The notes: generated by a model from the sequence alone, not told the origin. A stretch of 64,000 nt of DNA from an uncultured Bacteroidales bacterium (GCA_902798425.1 CADBWR010000010.1:18108-82107), one strand, 5' to 3'; numbered from the stretch's first letter, positions 9,645 through 20,940 are shown. Numbers and translations are program-made.

Positions 9645-9950
9645 GTTGACGAGAATAATGATGTCACATTCACATGTAATCATCTGAATGATTGCGTGTT
9701 AAGTGTGACACCTTATTCATTGGGTTTGAGCCCTTTATCCATCGGGCGTTCAAGGGGGTTCTGTTAAAAGGTTACATGTTTTGAAAGGTTTTCCTCCAGC
9801 GCGATCAATACAAAAATGCTGTTGGCAGAAATACAGCTGATAAGGATGAAATTCTCTAGAGAATTTTTGCGAAATACAGCTGATACAGAAATGGCTACAG
9901 CTAATACAGCGCCGTATACAACTAATCTCGTTCGGAAAAACTCAAATAAA
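9645..9950. repeat. Non-coding spacer with direct repeats around a perfect palindrome
   Basis: No credible gene is seen in this stretch. It holds an exact 15-bp direct repeat, GAAATACAGCTGATA at 9828-9842 and 9871-9885, a looser third copy (GCTACAGCTAATACAGC) at 9894-9910, and between the first two a perfect 18-bp palindrome at 9849-9866 centred on CTCTAGAG. Further left, 9663-9712, GTCACA and TGTGAC flank an inner AATCAT/ATGATT hairpin. The function is unknown; a regulator site or the relic of a small repeat element are both possible. Confidence 0.6.
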
Positions 9951-9982
9951 TTTGGTTTTTCGCTCACTTATTCGTACCTTTG
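9951..9982 (+). promoter_or_regulatory. Promoter of the ABC-F gene
   Basis: TTTG at 9951-9954 and TACCTTTG at 9975-9982 are 20 bp apart, a full match to the Bacteroidota sigma-ABfr promoter, 34 bp before the start codon. Confidence 0.85.
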
Positions 9983-9995
9983 CAGACGCAAATAA

Positions 9996-11630
<1,635 letters not shown>

Positions 11631-11680
11631 TTGGCACAGATTTTGCTTATTGTGTAAGCAGAACATTAAACAACGCTATT

Positions 11681-12250
11681 ATGACAGAAAAAGATATCAA
11701 CATCGAAGATGAGGAGACACTGAACGAGGCTCCCGTTGAAGAAACTGACAAAGAGACAGAAAAGACTAAAGCTGAAGAAGCTGCCCAGGAGGAAGAGAAA
11801 GATCCGCTGGAGGCCGCAAAGGCTGAAATTGAGGAACTGAAAACCCAGATGTTGTACAAAACTGCTGAGTTTGACAACTATCGCAAGCGCACGCTGAAGG
11901 AGAAGGCTGAGCTTATCCTTAACGGTGGCGAGAAGGCTGTCAGTGCCGTACTACCTATCATTGACGATATGGAGCGCGCCATTGAGAATGGTGCCAAGAC
12001 AGAAGATCCCGCCGTACTGCGTGAGGGTATGGAACTCATCTACCACAAATTCATGAAAGCCCTGGAAGGTCTGGGCGTCAAGAAGATAGATACAGAGAAT
12101 GCAGACTTCAGCACCGATGTGCATGAGGCCGTAGCAATGGTTCCTGGCATGGGCGACGACAAGAAAGGTAAGGTCATCGACTGCTTGCAGACGGGTTATA
12201 TGCTGAATGACAAAGTAATCCGCCACGCCAAAGTGGCTGTAGGACAATAA
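11681..12250 (+). CDS. grpE: Nucleotide exchange factor GrpE
   Basis: Co-chaperone that releases ADP from DnaK. The 189-aa protein begins with a long acidic, low-complexity stretch (about residues 1-45), then a coiled-coil helix, the family segment EFDNYRKRTLKEK, and the C-terminal beta domain with HEAVAMVPG and GYMLNDKVIRHAKVAVG. dnaJ follows 35 bp downstream; dnaK is not in the window. Confidence 0.96.
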   Translation: MTEKDINIEDEETLNEAPVEETDKETEKTKAEEAAQEEEKDPLEAAKAEIEELKTQMLYKTAEFDNYRKRTLKEKAELILNGGEKAVSAVLPIIDDMERAIENGAKTEDPAVLREGMELIYHKFMKALEGLGVKKIDTENADFSTDVHEAVAMVPGMGDDKKGKVIDCLQTGYMLNDKVIRHAKVAVGQ

Positions 12251-12285
12251 TAATTGAGAATTGACAATTGATAATTGACAATTGA
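12251..12285. repeat. Iterated AATTGA spacer between grpE and dnaJ
   Basis: The gap consists almost wholly of four close copies of a (T)AATTGA(G/C)A-like unit, such as AATTGACAATTGATAATTG. It lies directly before the dnaJ start and lacks a ribosome-binding motif. Such A/T-rich iterations recur in spacers of this genome type. Confidence 0.55.
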
Positions 12286-13440
12286 ATGGCTAAGCGAGAC
12301 TATTATGAGGTGTTGGGCGTAGACAAAAACGCCACAGAAGACCAAATCAAGAAGGCATACCGAACCATTGCCATTAAGTATCACCCCGACCGTAACCCAG
12401 GCAACAAGGAAGCCGAGGAGAAATTCAAGGAGGCTGCCGAGGCCTACGACGTACTGCACGACCCACAGAAGCGCCAGCAGTACGACCAGTTCGGCTTCGA
12501 AGGCCCTGGCATGGGTAGTGGCTTTGGCGGTTTTGGTGGTGCTTCCATGAATATGGACGACATATTCTCAATGTTTGGCGATATCTTTGGCGGACATGCA
12601 GGTGGTTTTGGCGGATTTGGCGGAAGCCGTGGTCCCCAGAAACATCGTGGTTCTGACCTCCGTCTGAAGGTAAAGCTCTCGTTAGAGGAGATTGCCCATG
12701 GTGTTACAAAGAAGTTCAAGGTTCGTAAAGATATAACATGCTCACATTGTCACGGCTCAGGTGCCGAGGCAGGCAGCACTAACGAACAGTGTCCTACCTG
12801 TCACGGCTCGGGTGTTATTACTCACACCACACAGAGCATCTTCGGAATGATGCAGACGCAGGGCGTATGTCCTACCTGTGGCGGTGAGGGTACTGTCATT
12901 AAGAACAAATGTCACGAGTGTGGCGGTTCTGGCATCGTCAAAGGTGAGGAAGTCGTAGAGATAAAGATTCCCGCTGGTGTTGCCGAAGGTATGATAGTCA
13001 ACGTACCTGGCAAGGGCAATGCCGGACGACACAAGGGCATTAACGGAGATATTCAAGTATTCATTGAGGAGGAGCCAAACGACACCTTCATTCGTGATGA
13101 TAACGACTTGATATACAACCTACTGCTTGATTTCCCAACAGCAGCACTTGGCGGCGAAGTTGAGATACCTACCATTGAAGGAAACAAGCTAAAGGTAAAG
13201 ATGGAACCTGGTACACAGCCCGGCAAGACCATGCGTCTGCGCGGCAAGGGGCTACCCGCTGTCCAAGGTTACGGACGCGGCAATGGCGACCTTGTTGTCA
13301 ACGTTAGCGTCTATGTTCCCAAGACACTGAGCAAAGAGGAGAAAGCCGCCATTGAGGAGTTCCGTCAGAGCGACAACTTCAAGGGCGATGCCGCCACCAA
13401 ACAATCCATCTTCCAGAAGTTCAAGAATTATTTCAATTAA
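12286..13440 (+). CDS. dnaJ: Chaperone protein DnaJ
   Basis: Hsp40 co-chaperone that stimulates DnaK ATPase. The 384-aa protein shows the full type I layout: J domain with HPD at residues 33-35, a Gly/Phe-rich linker (about 70-120), four zinc-binding repeats ([32 protein letters not shown]) and the C-terminal substrate domain. Its TAA stop shares one base with the folC start codon (TAATG), so the two are translationally linked. Confidence 0.97.
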   Translation: MAKRDYYEVLGVDKNATEDQIKKAYRTIAIKYHPDRNPGNKEAEEKFKEAAEAYDVLHDPQKRQQYDQFGFEGPGMGSGFGGFGGASMNMDDIFSMFGDIFGGHAGGFGGFGGSRGPQKHRGSDLRLKVKLSLEEIAHGVTKKFKVRKDITCSHCHGSGAEAGSTNEQCPTCHGSGVITHTTQSIFGMMQTQGVCPTCGGEGTVIKNKCHECGGSGIVKGEEVVEIKIPAGVAEGMIVNVPGKGNAGRHKGINGDIQVFIEEEPNDTFIRDDNDLIYNLLLDFPTAALGGEVEIPTIEGNKLKVKMEPGTQPGKTMRLRGKGLPAVQGYGRGNGDLVVNVSVYVPKTLSKEEKAAIEEFRQSDNFKGDAATKQSIFQKFKNYFN

Positions 13441-14756
13441 TGACATACCAAGAGACCTGCCAATACCTGTTTAACCAGATGCCTATGTTTGAGAAACAGG
13501 GCAGTGCCGGTTATAAAGAGGGGCTGACCAATACGGTGCTGCTCGACGAGCACCTTGGGCATCCCCATCAGTCGTATGCCACCATTCATATAGCAGGCAC
13601 CAATGGCAAAGGCTCTTGTTCGCACACGCTTGCAGCCATTTTGCAGCAGTGTGGCTATAAGGTAGGACTCTACACATCACCCCACCTGATAGACTTCCGT
13701 GAGCGTATTCGAATTAACGGAGAGCCTATCAGCGAGAGGTATGTAGTAGACTTTGTTGAACGTGAGCGCTCGTTCTTCGAACCGCTCCACCCTTCTTTCT
13801 TCGAAGTCACCACAGCTATGGCCTTCCAGTATTTCAAAGACAAAGAGGTCGACATTGCTGTTATTGAAGTTGGCTTAGGTGGACGCCTTGATTGCACTAA
13901 CATCATCACCCCCATCCTATCCATTATCACCAACATCAGTTTTGACCACACTCAGTTCTTAGGCGACACACTTGCCAAGATTGCAGCAGAGAAGGCAGGG
14001 ATTATAAAAAGAGGTATACCTATTATTATAGGTGAAGCAAACGACGAGACGCGTCCAGTCTTCTCAGCCAAAGCCCAAGAGCTGAATGCTCCCATCGAGT
14101 TTGCCGAAGACTACAATGAAGTGATCTCTGCCGAATGCATTCCCGGAGGCGGCATGCTTTACCACACCCGCAACAACGGAGATCTGCATGGTGACCTCAG
14201 TGGCAGCTATCAAGAGAAGAACATGAACACTTCGCTGTCAGCAGTCTATCAGCTGGTGCGGAGTGGATACCTCTGCGAATGCCAGAAGCCCCACAATCTG
14301 GAGAAAAGTCGCAAAGAGATGCTCTATGCCATTAATCACGTGGCAGAAATGACAGGACTAATGGGGCGTTGGCAGGTTATACAGCAGAACCCCAAGGTGG
14401 TCTGCGATACAGGCCACAATGTTGGTGGCTGGCAGTACCTCTCCAAGCAACTGGAACAGCAACAGTGCCATCAGATGCACATCATCTTCGGCATGGTCAG
14501 CGACAAAGATGTCAACAGTGTGTTGGAGCTATTGCCCAAGAATGCCATTTTCTATTTTACCAAGGCCGACAACCACAGAGCCATCAACGAGACCGATTTA
14601 CAGCATTTAGCTGCCCAGCACGGTCTTAAGGGAGAGAGCTACCCCTCTGTGCATGAAGCATATACACAATGTATGAAGAACGCCCTTCGAGACGATTTCA
14701 TCTTCGTGGGTGGCAGCTCGTACGTAGTGGGCGATTTCCTTAAAATATTCAATTAG
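13440..14756 (+). CDS. folC: Bifunctional folylpolyglutamate synthase / dihydrofolate synthase
   Basis: Mur-ligase-family enzyme that adds glutamate to dihydropteroate or folates. Seen are the ATP-binding GTNGKGSCSH near residue 50, SPHLIDFRERIRING, EVTTAMAFQYF, and VGLGGRLDCTNII. Length 438 aa is usual. The C-terminal Mur-ligase domain carries CDTGHNVGGW. It overlaps dnaJ by one base, an arrangement that ties a folate gene to the heat-shock pair; this may be just operon packing. Confidence 0.95.
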   Translation: MTYQETCQYLFNQMPMFEKQGSAGYKEGLTNTVLLDEHLGHPHQSYATIHIAGTNGKGSCSHTLAAILQQCGYKVGLYTSPHLIDFRERIRINGEPISERYVVDFVERERSFFEPLHPSFFEVTTAMAFQYFKDKEVDIAVIEVGLGGRLDCTNIITPILSIITNISFDHTQFLGDTLAKIAAEKAGIIKRGIPIIIGEANDETRPVFSAKAQELNAPIEFAEDYNEVISAECIPGGGMLYHTRNNGDLHGDLSGSYQEKNMNTSLSAVYQLVRSGYLCECQKPHNLEKSRKEMLYAINHVAEMTGLMGRWQVIQQNPKVVCDTGHNVGGWQYLSKQLEQQQCHQMHIIFGMVSDKDVNSVLELLPKNAIFYFTKADNHRAINETDLQHLAAQHGLKGESYPSVHEAYTQCMKNALRDDFIFVGGSSYVVGDFLKIFN

Positions 14757-14852
14757 CAGTCTTTTAACGTTTTTTTTCGCACTTCATTCGTCATTCTCAT
14801 TTATTTTTAGTTACTTTGCAAGTAGATTTTGGTAACTAAAACCATTTTGATT

Positions 14853-15944
14853 ATGACAAACACTACAGAAACAGCGAATTTAAGTGGTCTGAAGAGAGAA
14901 AACTTCCAGGCCACCATCAAAGGTAAGAAAACCGATCTGTACATTCTCCGTAACCGTAAAGGCTATGAAGTAGCAATCTCCAACTATGGTGGAGCTATCG
15001 TCGCCATTATGGTGCCCGACAAAAACGGAAACGTTGCTAACGTTATTCAGGGTCACGATAGTATTGAACAACTAACCAGCGGAAAGGAGCCCTACCTTTC
15101 TACACTGATAGGTCGTTGGGGCAACCGCATCTGCAAGGGACAGTTTACGCTGAATGGCAAGGAGTATCAGCTGGCACTCAATGATGGACCAAACCACCTG
15201 CATGGCGGTAGCGTAGGTTTCAATGCGAAGGTATGGGATGCCCGTCAGATGGGTCCCCGTTCACTGGCCTTGCACCGCATCTCTTCCTATGGCGAGGAAG
15301 GCTATACTGGCGAATTGGATGTTACCGTTGAGTACACCTTCACTGACGAAAACGAACTCATCATCGAGTATCTGGCAACCACCAACAAGAAGACCATTGT
15401 CAACCTGACACACCACGCATTCTTCTGTCTGGCAGGCGCTGCTGATCCGACACCAACCATTGAGGACCAGATTTGCGAAATCAATGCCGACTTCTATCTG
15501 CCTACTGATGAGACAGCCATTCCTACTGGCGAAATCCTGAAGGTTGCTGGCACACCTTTCGACTTCCGTACTCCTAAGGCATTTGGCAAGGAGATTAATG
15601 CTGACAACGAGCAGATTAAGTTCGGTCACGGCTACGACCACAACTACGTACTCAACAAACAGGAGGAAGGCGAACTCTCATTCGCAGCACGCATCACCGA
15701 ACCCAAGAGCGGCCGTACTCTGGAGTGCTACACCACAGAGCCTGGCATGCAGCTTTACACAGCTAACTTCGCAACAGGTTACAAGGGTGCCAACGGTTGC
15801 ACATTCCCACGTCGCTCAGCCGTATGTCTCGAAGCCCAGCACTTCCCCGACTCTCCTAACCGTCCCTACTTCCCATCTGTAGTCCTCAACCCCGGACAGC
15901 AGTACAAGCAGAAGACTATCTATCGTTTCGGAGTCACCAAATAA
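14853..15944 (+). CDS. galM: Aldose 1-epimerase, cytosolic form
   Basis: Second GalM-family mutarotase, 363 aa from the ATG at 14,853. A TTG eight codons upstream is open in frame, but it lies nearly on top of the promoter-like TTACTTTG at 14,813-14,820, so the ATG is preferred. Unlike the paralogue at 2204 there is no signal peptide or lipobox, so it should act in the cytosol. Landmarks are GRWGNRICKG, NHLHGGSVGFNAKVW, VNLTHHAFFCLAG and GHGYDHNYVLN. It is a single-gene unit with its own terminator. Confidence 0.94.
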   Translation: MTNTTETANLSGLKRENFQATIKGKKTDLYILRNRKGYEVAISNYGGAIVAIMVPDKNGNVANVIQGHDSIEQLTSGKEPYLSTLIGRWGNRICKGQFTLNGKEYQLALNDGPNHLHGGSVGFNAKVWDARQMGPRSLALHRISSYGEEGYTGELDVTVEYTFTDENELIIEYLATTNKKTIVNLTHHAFFCLAGAADPTPTIEDQICEINADFYLPTDETAIPTGEILKVAGTPFDFRTPKAFGKEINADNEQIKFGHGYDHNYVLNKQEEGELSFAARITEPKSGRTLECYTTEPGMQLYTANFATGYKGANGCTFPRRSAVCLEAQHFPDSPNRPYFPSVVLNPGQQYKQKTIYRFGVTK

Positions 15945-15971
15945 AGCAGACTAACAACACGATTTAGTGCT

Positions 15972-16014
15972 CACGCCTAACGTTTCACATCACGAAATGT
16001 TAGGCGTGTTTTTT
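15972..16014 (+). terminator. Terminator after the cytosolic aldose epimerase gene
   Basis: CACGCCTAACGTTTC pairs with GAAATGTTAGGCGTG (one G-T wobble) around a 7-nt loop and is followed by six T. Confidence 0.92.
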
Positions 16015-16065
16015 GCTGATAGGACTTTTTAATAAAAAAATGTTGGCTAATTCGTGGAAAAGCCG

Positions 16066-16073
16066 TACCTTTG
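16066..16073 (+). promoter_or_regulatory. Promoter -7 element of the DUF4468/porin operon
   Basis: TACCTTTG, 32 bp before the start codon at 16,106; a TTGG at 16,043-16,046 is a weak match to the upstream element at the right distance. Confidence 0.7.
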
Positions 16074-16105
16074 TACTTTTGAAATAACTTAGCAACAAAA
16101 ACAAT

Positions 16106-16726
16106 ATGAAAAAGATAGTAATGATAGCCCTTACAGCGCTGCTGCCAATAGCTCTGTGGGCACAGGACAACACATGGGAACGCCCCGAAGTAGAAGAAGA
16201 GGTAAAAGTAGAGAAAACCGTCAGTCGCGACGCTAAATACCTGAAAGGGGCCGTCACGGAAGAGAACGGCAAGGTTGTTTTCACCACTACCATCGAAGCT
16301 CCTGGCAAGACTGCTGACCAGATTTTTGATATTATCAAAACCTATCTGACAAAGATGATGAGCGAGAAGAACCAGCATTTTGCCCGTATCGTCGCGGATA
16401 ACAAAGATAGTCATGAGTTGGGAGCAACTTACGACGAGTGGTTGGTTTTCAAGTCGTCGGCCCTTGTACTTGACCAGACACGTATGCTCTACGTTCTCAA
16501 GGCACGCTGTGTTGATGGCAAGGCAACCATTACGATGAGCAACATACGCTATATCTACGATGAAGCACGCAAGCCACTGCACTATACCGCAGAGGAATGG
16601 ATTAGCGACAAGGAGGCTCTCAACAAGAAAGGAACCCGTCTGTTGCCACTCTCCGGCAAGTTCCGCCGTAAGACCATCGACCGCAAAGACTTTCTGTTCA
16701 ACAAATTTGAGAGTCTGCTGAAATGA
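16106..16726 (+). CDS. Exported DUF4468-like protein
   Basis: 206-aa protein with a clear Sec signal peptide (MKKIVMIALTALLPIALWAQ). The mature part resembles the Bacteroidota DUF4468 family, small periplasmic proteins with an alpha/beta fold and no assigned function; the segment TTTIEAPGKTADQIFDIIKTYL and the pattern of alternating strands support this. Its stop overlaps the next start by ATGA, and the next gene again overlaps a putative porin, so all three are probably translated in series. A role in the cell envelope is inferred from this context only. Confidence 0.7.
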   Translation: MKKIVMIALTALLPIALWAQDNTWERPEVEEEVKVEKTVSRDAKYLKGAVTEENGKVVFTTTIEAPGKTADQIFDIIKTYLTKMMSEKNQHFARIVADNKDSHELGATYDEWLVFKSSALVLDQTRMLYVLKARCVDGKATITMSNIRYIYDEARKPLHYTAEEWISDKEALNKKGTRLLPLSGKFRRKTIDRKDFLFNKFESLLK

Positions 16727-16893
16727 GCCTAAAAGTTATTCGTAACTGGCTGAACACCATTTTCATACTGATGGCAGCTATTGGTATGTATCTGTACTAT
16801 ACAGGGACGCGCGAGACGGGTACCTATATTATCCTTGCTGCGATGATTCTCAAGTTCATCGAGTCAGGACTCAGAATGATTAAGTCAACATGA
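16723..16893 (+). CDS. Small two-helix membrane protein (56 aa)
   Basis: A 56-codon ORF starting at the ATG inside the ATGA that ends the DUF4468-like gene and ending in the TGA of the ATGA that starts the porin gene. It encodes two hydrophobic segments, about residues 10-27 (WLNTIFILMAAIGMYLYY) and 34-45, joined by a short charged turn (TGTRETG), with a basic C-terminus. I do not recognise a family. The exact overlap on both sides is strong evidence that it is real despite its size. Confidence 0.78.
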   Translation: MSLKVIRNWLNTIFILMAAIGMYLYYTGTRETGTYIILAAMILKFIESGLRMIKST

Positions 16894-19280
16894 AGAAAAG
16901 AAGTGCTTTATACCTCCTCTTCTTAGCCTGCATGACTACCATGCAGGCACAAGTGTTTCAAGAGCTGGACGAAAACGGAAATATCAGACAGACGTATGAC
17001 AGTAACGGGAACTTCAATCCTAACCGCCGTGATTCGTTGGCCAGCGACAAGGAGGTCCCCAAGGGTGTATGGGCATGGACAGTAGACCGCTTATTGGGTG
17101 ATATCACCCCCTGCGAGCTTGACACGATGCCACACCTCTACCAGAACTCCATCTACAACACTGGACGCTATGGTGAGTATAACTCAATAGGCAGCAACTA
17201 CACCACCCGGTTGAGCCGTATCTTTACTGACCGTAAACTTCTTGGTCAGTTCTATTTTATTGATGGCTATGACTATATGCGTAAGGATCCCGACCAGTTC
17301 CATTTCCTAAATACGCTGTCGCCCTATACCAATATCAGTTATGACAACTGTGGTGATAAGCAGAACGGTGAGGACCACATCGATGCTAAATTTGCCGTCA
17401 ATGCCAACAAACGACTCGGTTTCGGTTTCGACTTGGACTACTACTATGCCCGCGGCTACTACAAGAGTCAGAGCACATCGCACTTCCGTGCCTCACTATT
17501 CGGTTCCTATCGTGGCGACCGATACCAGATGCACTTCCTTGCTTCTGCTTATCAACATAAGACGACAGAGAATGGCGGTATCACCAACGACAACTACATC
17601 ACCCATCCAGAACTCTATACAGAGCAGTATGCTGAAAATGAGATTCCGACAGTGCTGACGCAGAACTGGAACCGTAACAAGTCGCAGCACCTCTTTTTGA
17701 GCCATCGTTACAATATCGGTTTCTACCGCAAAGTCAAAATGACAGATGACGAAATCAAGGCCCGTCAGTTTGCTGCAGCATCAGCCAAGCAGAATGCCGC
17801 AAAAAAGGAAAAGGAGGATGGCATGGAGTCTGATGAAGACGACCAGCCCAAGGGGCGTTCTTCAAGGCGTTCAACAGAAAACACGAAAGAGAATGCTCCC
17901 GCAGGACGTCCTGCCGATGCCAAAATCATGGGCAGCGCCGATGCCGCCAAAGCATCTGTCGCTAATAACTCGTTGACGACGGACACCACCCGCATCAAGA
18001 TAGATTCGGCAGAGTCGCTGGACAGCGTGCTGTCCATCCATCATGAGAAAGACAGCATGGAACAGTACATGAAGCGCGAATATGTTCCTGTTACCAGCAT
18101 CATCCACACACTCGACATCAATAACCACGACCGCATCTATCAGGCCTATGCTACGCCCAAAGACTATTATGCCAACACTTACTATGATTTGGATGACGAA
18201 GGTGGATATGCAGGTGATGCCATCTATGACAAATACAAGTTTACAAGCATCAAAAACACCTTTGCACTGGCTTTGCTCGAAGGTTTCAACAAATACATGA
18301 AGGCCGGTCTGAAGGGTTTTATCTCATACGAGAACCGAAACTACCAAATGCCTGCTCTTGAGAGTGGAGCCACCGCTTACCACATGGAACGAGCCACAGA
18401 GTATGACCTTACAGTAGGTGGCCTGCTGTCGAAGACGCAGGGCCATACGTTCCATTTCAAGGCTGGCGCAGAGATAGGTATTGCTGGTGCTGACCCTGGT
18501 ATGCTGAATCTGAACTTCAGCACCGACCTTAACTTCCCACTCTTTGGCGATACCGTACGACTGGCTGCCAAGGCTAACTTCATGCGCAAGAAGCCCGTCT
18601 ACTTCCTCCAGCACTATCATGCCAAGCACTTTTGGTGGGATAACGCGCTGACACCAGAGACACGCACTCATCTGGAGGGCATCTTCTCATACGACAAGAC
18701 ACGCACCACTTTCCGTGTGGCCATTGACGAGATACAGAACTACACCTACCTCGGCATGAGCTACAACTATAGCGACAACGGACGTACGGCACTCTCCACA
18801 GGTGTTTATCAGGAGGCTGCCAACATCAACGTGCTTACCTTTCAGCTTAAGCAAGACTTTACACTGGGTCCCCTTAACTGGGACAACATCGTGACCTATC
18901 AGAATGCCAGCATGAAGAGTGTGCTGCCGCTGCCTACACTGAATATTTTCTCAAATCTTTATCTAAAGTTCAAGATAGCCCGTGTGCTAAGCGTAGAGCT
19001 CGGAGGTTGTATGACATTCTTCACCGCCTACGAAGCTCCCGACTATCTGCCTCAGATGAGTCTGTTTGCAGTGCAGACCAATGGTGCCAGCAAGGTGAAG
19101 ATTGGCGACTACCCATTCTTTGATGTCTATGCCAACATGCACCTGAAGCGCGCTCGATTCTTTATTTCCATGAGCCACATCAATGCCAGCTCGGGAACGA
19201 AAGACTACTTCCTCACACCTCACTATCCTACCAACAGCCGTGTGCTGCGCCTGGGTGTATCGTGGAACTTCTATAATTAA
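16890..19280 (+). CDS. Putative outer-membrane porin (Bacteroidota putative-porin family)
   Basis: 796-aa exported protein with signal peptide (ending TTMQAQ) followed by many amphipathic, aromatic-rich strands as in a beta-barrel, and ending in an aromatic-rich WNFYN, as outer-membrane barrels commonly do. The layout and segments such as LGQFYFIDGYDY and YTNISYDN resemble the putative porin family of Bacteroidota. An unusual feature is a long hydrophilic insert, about residues 288-400, rich in Lys, Glu, Asp, Ala and Ser, which would form a large loop or plug. Substrate unknown. Confidence 0.78.
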   Translation: MKKRSALYLLFLACMTTMQAQVFQELDENGNIRQTYDSNGNFNPNRRDSLASDKEVPKGVWAWTVDRLLGDITPCELDTMPHLYQNSIYNTGRYGEYNSIGSNYTTRLSRIFTDRKLLGQFYFIDGYDYMRKDPDQFHFLNTLSPYTNISYDNCGDKQNGEDHIDAKFAVNANKRLGFGFDLDYYYARGYYKSQSTSHFRASLFGSYRGDRYQMHFLASAYQHKTTENGGITNDNYITHPELYTEQYAENEIPTVLTQNWNRNKSQHLFLSHRYNIGFYRKVKMTDDEIKARQFAAASAKQNAAKKEKEDGMESDEDDQPKGRSSRRSTENTKENAPAGRPADAKIMGSADAAKASVANNSLTTDTTRIKIDSAESLDSVLSIHHEKDSMEQYMKREYVPVTSIIHTLDINNHDRIYQAYATPKDYYANTYYDLDDEGGYAGDAIYDKYKFTSIKNTFALALLEGFNKYMKAGLKGFISYENRNYQMPALESGATAYHMERATEYDLTVGGLLSKTQGHTFHFKAGAEIGIAGADPGMLNLNFSTDLNFPLFGDTVRLAAKANFMRKKPVYFLQHYHAKHFWWDNALTPETRTHLEGIFSYDKTRTTFRVAIDEIQNYTYLGMSYNYSDNGRTALSTGVYQEAANINVLTFQLKQDFTLGPLNWDNIVTYQNASMKSVLPLPTLNIFSNLYLKFKIARVLSVELGGCMTFFTAYEAPDYLPQMSLFAVQTNGASKVKIGDYPFFDVYANMHLKRARFFISMSHINASSGTKDYFLTPHYPTNSRVLRLGVSWNFYN

Positions 19281-19299
19281 GAGCTCATAGTTCACCGTT

Positions 19300-19950
19300 A
19301 TGAAAGATATGATGACCAACAATCCTTCGCTCGACTTGGTGGAATTCATCGAGACGCAGATACTGCCGCAATATGCAGCCTTCGACAAAGCCCACAATAT
19401 GGAACACGTCACTCGTGTTATACGGGCTTCGTTAGACTTGGCGCGCAAGACAGGGGCTGACATCGATATGGCTTATGCCATTGCTGCCTACCACGACCTG
19501 GGGTTGTCTGGTCCAAGAGCCATACACCACCTGACCAGTGGAAAGATTCTGATGGGCGATGCCCGTCTGAAGCGTTGGTTCTCTGCTGAACAACTCAAAT
19601 TGATGAAGGAGGCTGTCGAAGACCATCGTGCCTCTGCCTCCAGGGCTCCACGAAGCATTTACGGAAAAATTGTTGCCGAAGCAGATCGCGACATAGAACC
19701 TGAGACTGTCATCCGTCGAACCATACAGTACGGATTGTCCAATTATCCGGAGCTGAACGACGAGGGGCATTGGCAGCGGTTTATGCAACATATGGATGAG
19801 AAGTATTCCGTGAACGGCTATATACGCCTCTGGATACAAGGTTCTGAGAACGAGCGCAAACTCAACGAGCTCCGCCAACTCATTGCCTCACCCAGCAAGA
19901 TGCGCCCCGTTTTTGACCGTATCTTTGCTGAAGAGAAAAAAGCAGAATAG
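19300..19950 (+). CDS. HD-domain phosphohydrolase-like protein
   Basis: 216-aa soluble protein with an HD signature: HNMEHVTRVIRASL near residue 30 supplies the first His, AYHDLG near residue 66 the HD pair, and DRDIEPETV a later Asp. HD proteins are metal-dependent hydrolases, usually of phosphomonoesters or phosphodiesters; the substrate cannot be deduced. It starts 20 bp after the porin gene on the same strand and precedes menA. Confidence 0.83.
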   Translation: MKDMMTNNPSLDLVEFIETQILPQYAAFDKAHNMEHVTRVIRASLDLARKTGADIDMAYAIAAYHDLGLSGPRAIHHLTSGKILMGDARLKRWFSAEQLKLMKEAVEDHRASASRAPRSIYGKIVAEADRDIEPETVIRRTIQYGLSNYPELNDEGHWQRFMQHMDEKYSVNGYIRLWIQGSENERKLNELRQLIASPSKMRPVFDRIFAEEKKAE

Positions 19951-20006
19951 CAAGATTTAGTTCATCAAGAGAAAACACATCATTCAGAAAAACACTTGAT
20001 TAAACA

Positions 20007-20918
20007 ATGAACGAGAATTATGTTGAACAAGACTCACTGCGTGCGTGGTTGTTAGCAGCCAGACCAAAGACGCTGGCAGGTGCTGCTGTACCTGTTCTCA
20101 TTGGTTTGACATTAGCTTGGGTTGACTCGCGCCAATATATTACCGATTCCTTCAGTTGGCTCGCAGCCTTGCTGTGTCTGGCATTTGCACTACTCATGCA
20201 GATTGACGCCAACTTCATCAACGACTTCTTTGACTATGTACACGGCAACGACGATGCCTGCCGAAGATTAGGACCGCTGCGCGCCTGTTCGCAAGGATGG
20301 GTAAAAATAGCATCCATGAAGCGTGCCATAGCGTTAACAACCTGTATCGCGTGCGCTGTAGGACTGCCACTCATTTGGTATGGTGGTTTGGAAATGATAC
20401 TCATAGGTATCTTTTGTGTTGTTTTCTGTTTCCTATACACCACCCACTTATCCTATATCGGTATGGGCGACTTGCTGGTCATCATATTCTTTGGCATCGT
20501 ACCCGTCAGCATCACCTACTACATACAGTTGCACACATGCACCTGGCAGGTATTCATTGCTTCCTTAGCATGTGGACTCGTCATCGATGCTCTGCTCGTT
20601 ATCAATAACTACCGCGACCGCGACAACGACCGTGAGGATGGTAAGAAAACACTGGTGGTAGAGATTGGTGCCCATGCTGCAGAATGGCTATACCTTTCAT
20701 TGGGCATCACCGCCGTTCTGGCAGGGGTCGTTTTCTGGATTAACGGGCACATTCTTGCCTTCCTAATGCCATTCTTCTACCTTTTACTGCATGTGCTCAC
20801 CTGGCAGAAAATGCGTCGCATCAATCATGGCCGACAACTCAACGAGTGCTTGGGCGAGACGGCACGTAACATGCTCGTCTATGGTCTCTGTGTATCTCTC
20901 GGTCTACTACTCGTCTGA
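20007..20918 (+). CDS. menA: 1,4-dihydroxy-2-naphthoate polyprenyltransferase
   Basis: Integral membrane UbiA-family enzyme that prenylates DHNA in menaquinone synthesis. Two aspartate-rich sites are present: NFINDFFDYVHGND (about residues 70-83) and INNYRDRDNDREDGKKT (about 197-213). The first line RAWLLAARPKTLAGAAVPV is the usual MenA start. Length 303 aa and about 8-9 hydrophobic segments agree with the family. It is convergent with the next minus-strand gene. Confidence 0.94.
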   Translation: MNENYVEQDSLRAWLLAARPKTLAGAAVPVLIGLTLAWVDSRQYITDSFSWLAALLCLAFALLMQIDANFINDFFDYVHGNDDACRRLGPLRACSQGWVKIASMKRAIALTTCIACAVGLPLIWYGGLEMILIGIFCVVFCFLYTTHLSYIGMGDLLVIIFFGIVPVSITYYIQLHTCTWQVFIASLACGLVIDALLVINNYRDRDNDREDGKKTLVVEIGAHAAEWLYLSLGITAVLAGVVFWINGHILAFLMPFFYLLLHVLTWQKMRRINHGRQLNECLGETARNMLVYGLCVSLGLLLV

Positions 20919-20940
20919 TACCTTCAGCAACAAGTACGCG

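Noticed and set aside
9849-9866. 18-bp palindrome as a transcription terminator
   Set aside because: It is A/T-rich with almost no loop and a strong GC-rich terminator already lies at 9,606-9,644.
9764-9967. Minus-strand ORF of 67 aa with hydrophobic stretches in the araA/ABC-F spacer
   Set aside because: It covers the repeats, the palindrome and the -33 element of the ABC-F promoter, has no promoter or start signal of its own and no recognisable family.
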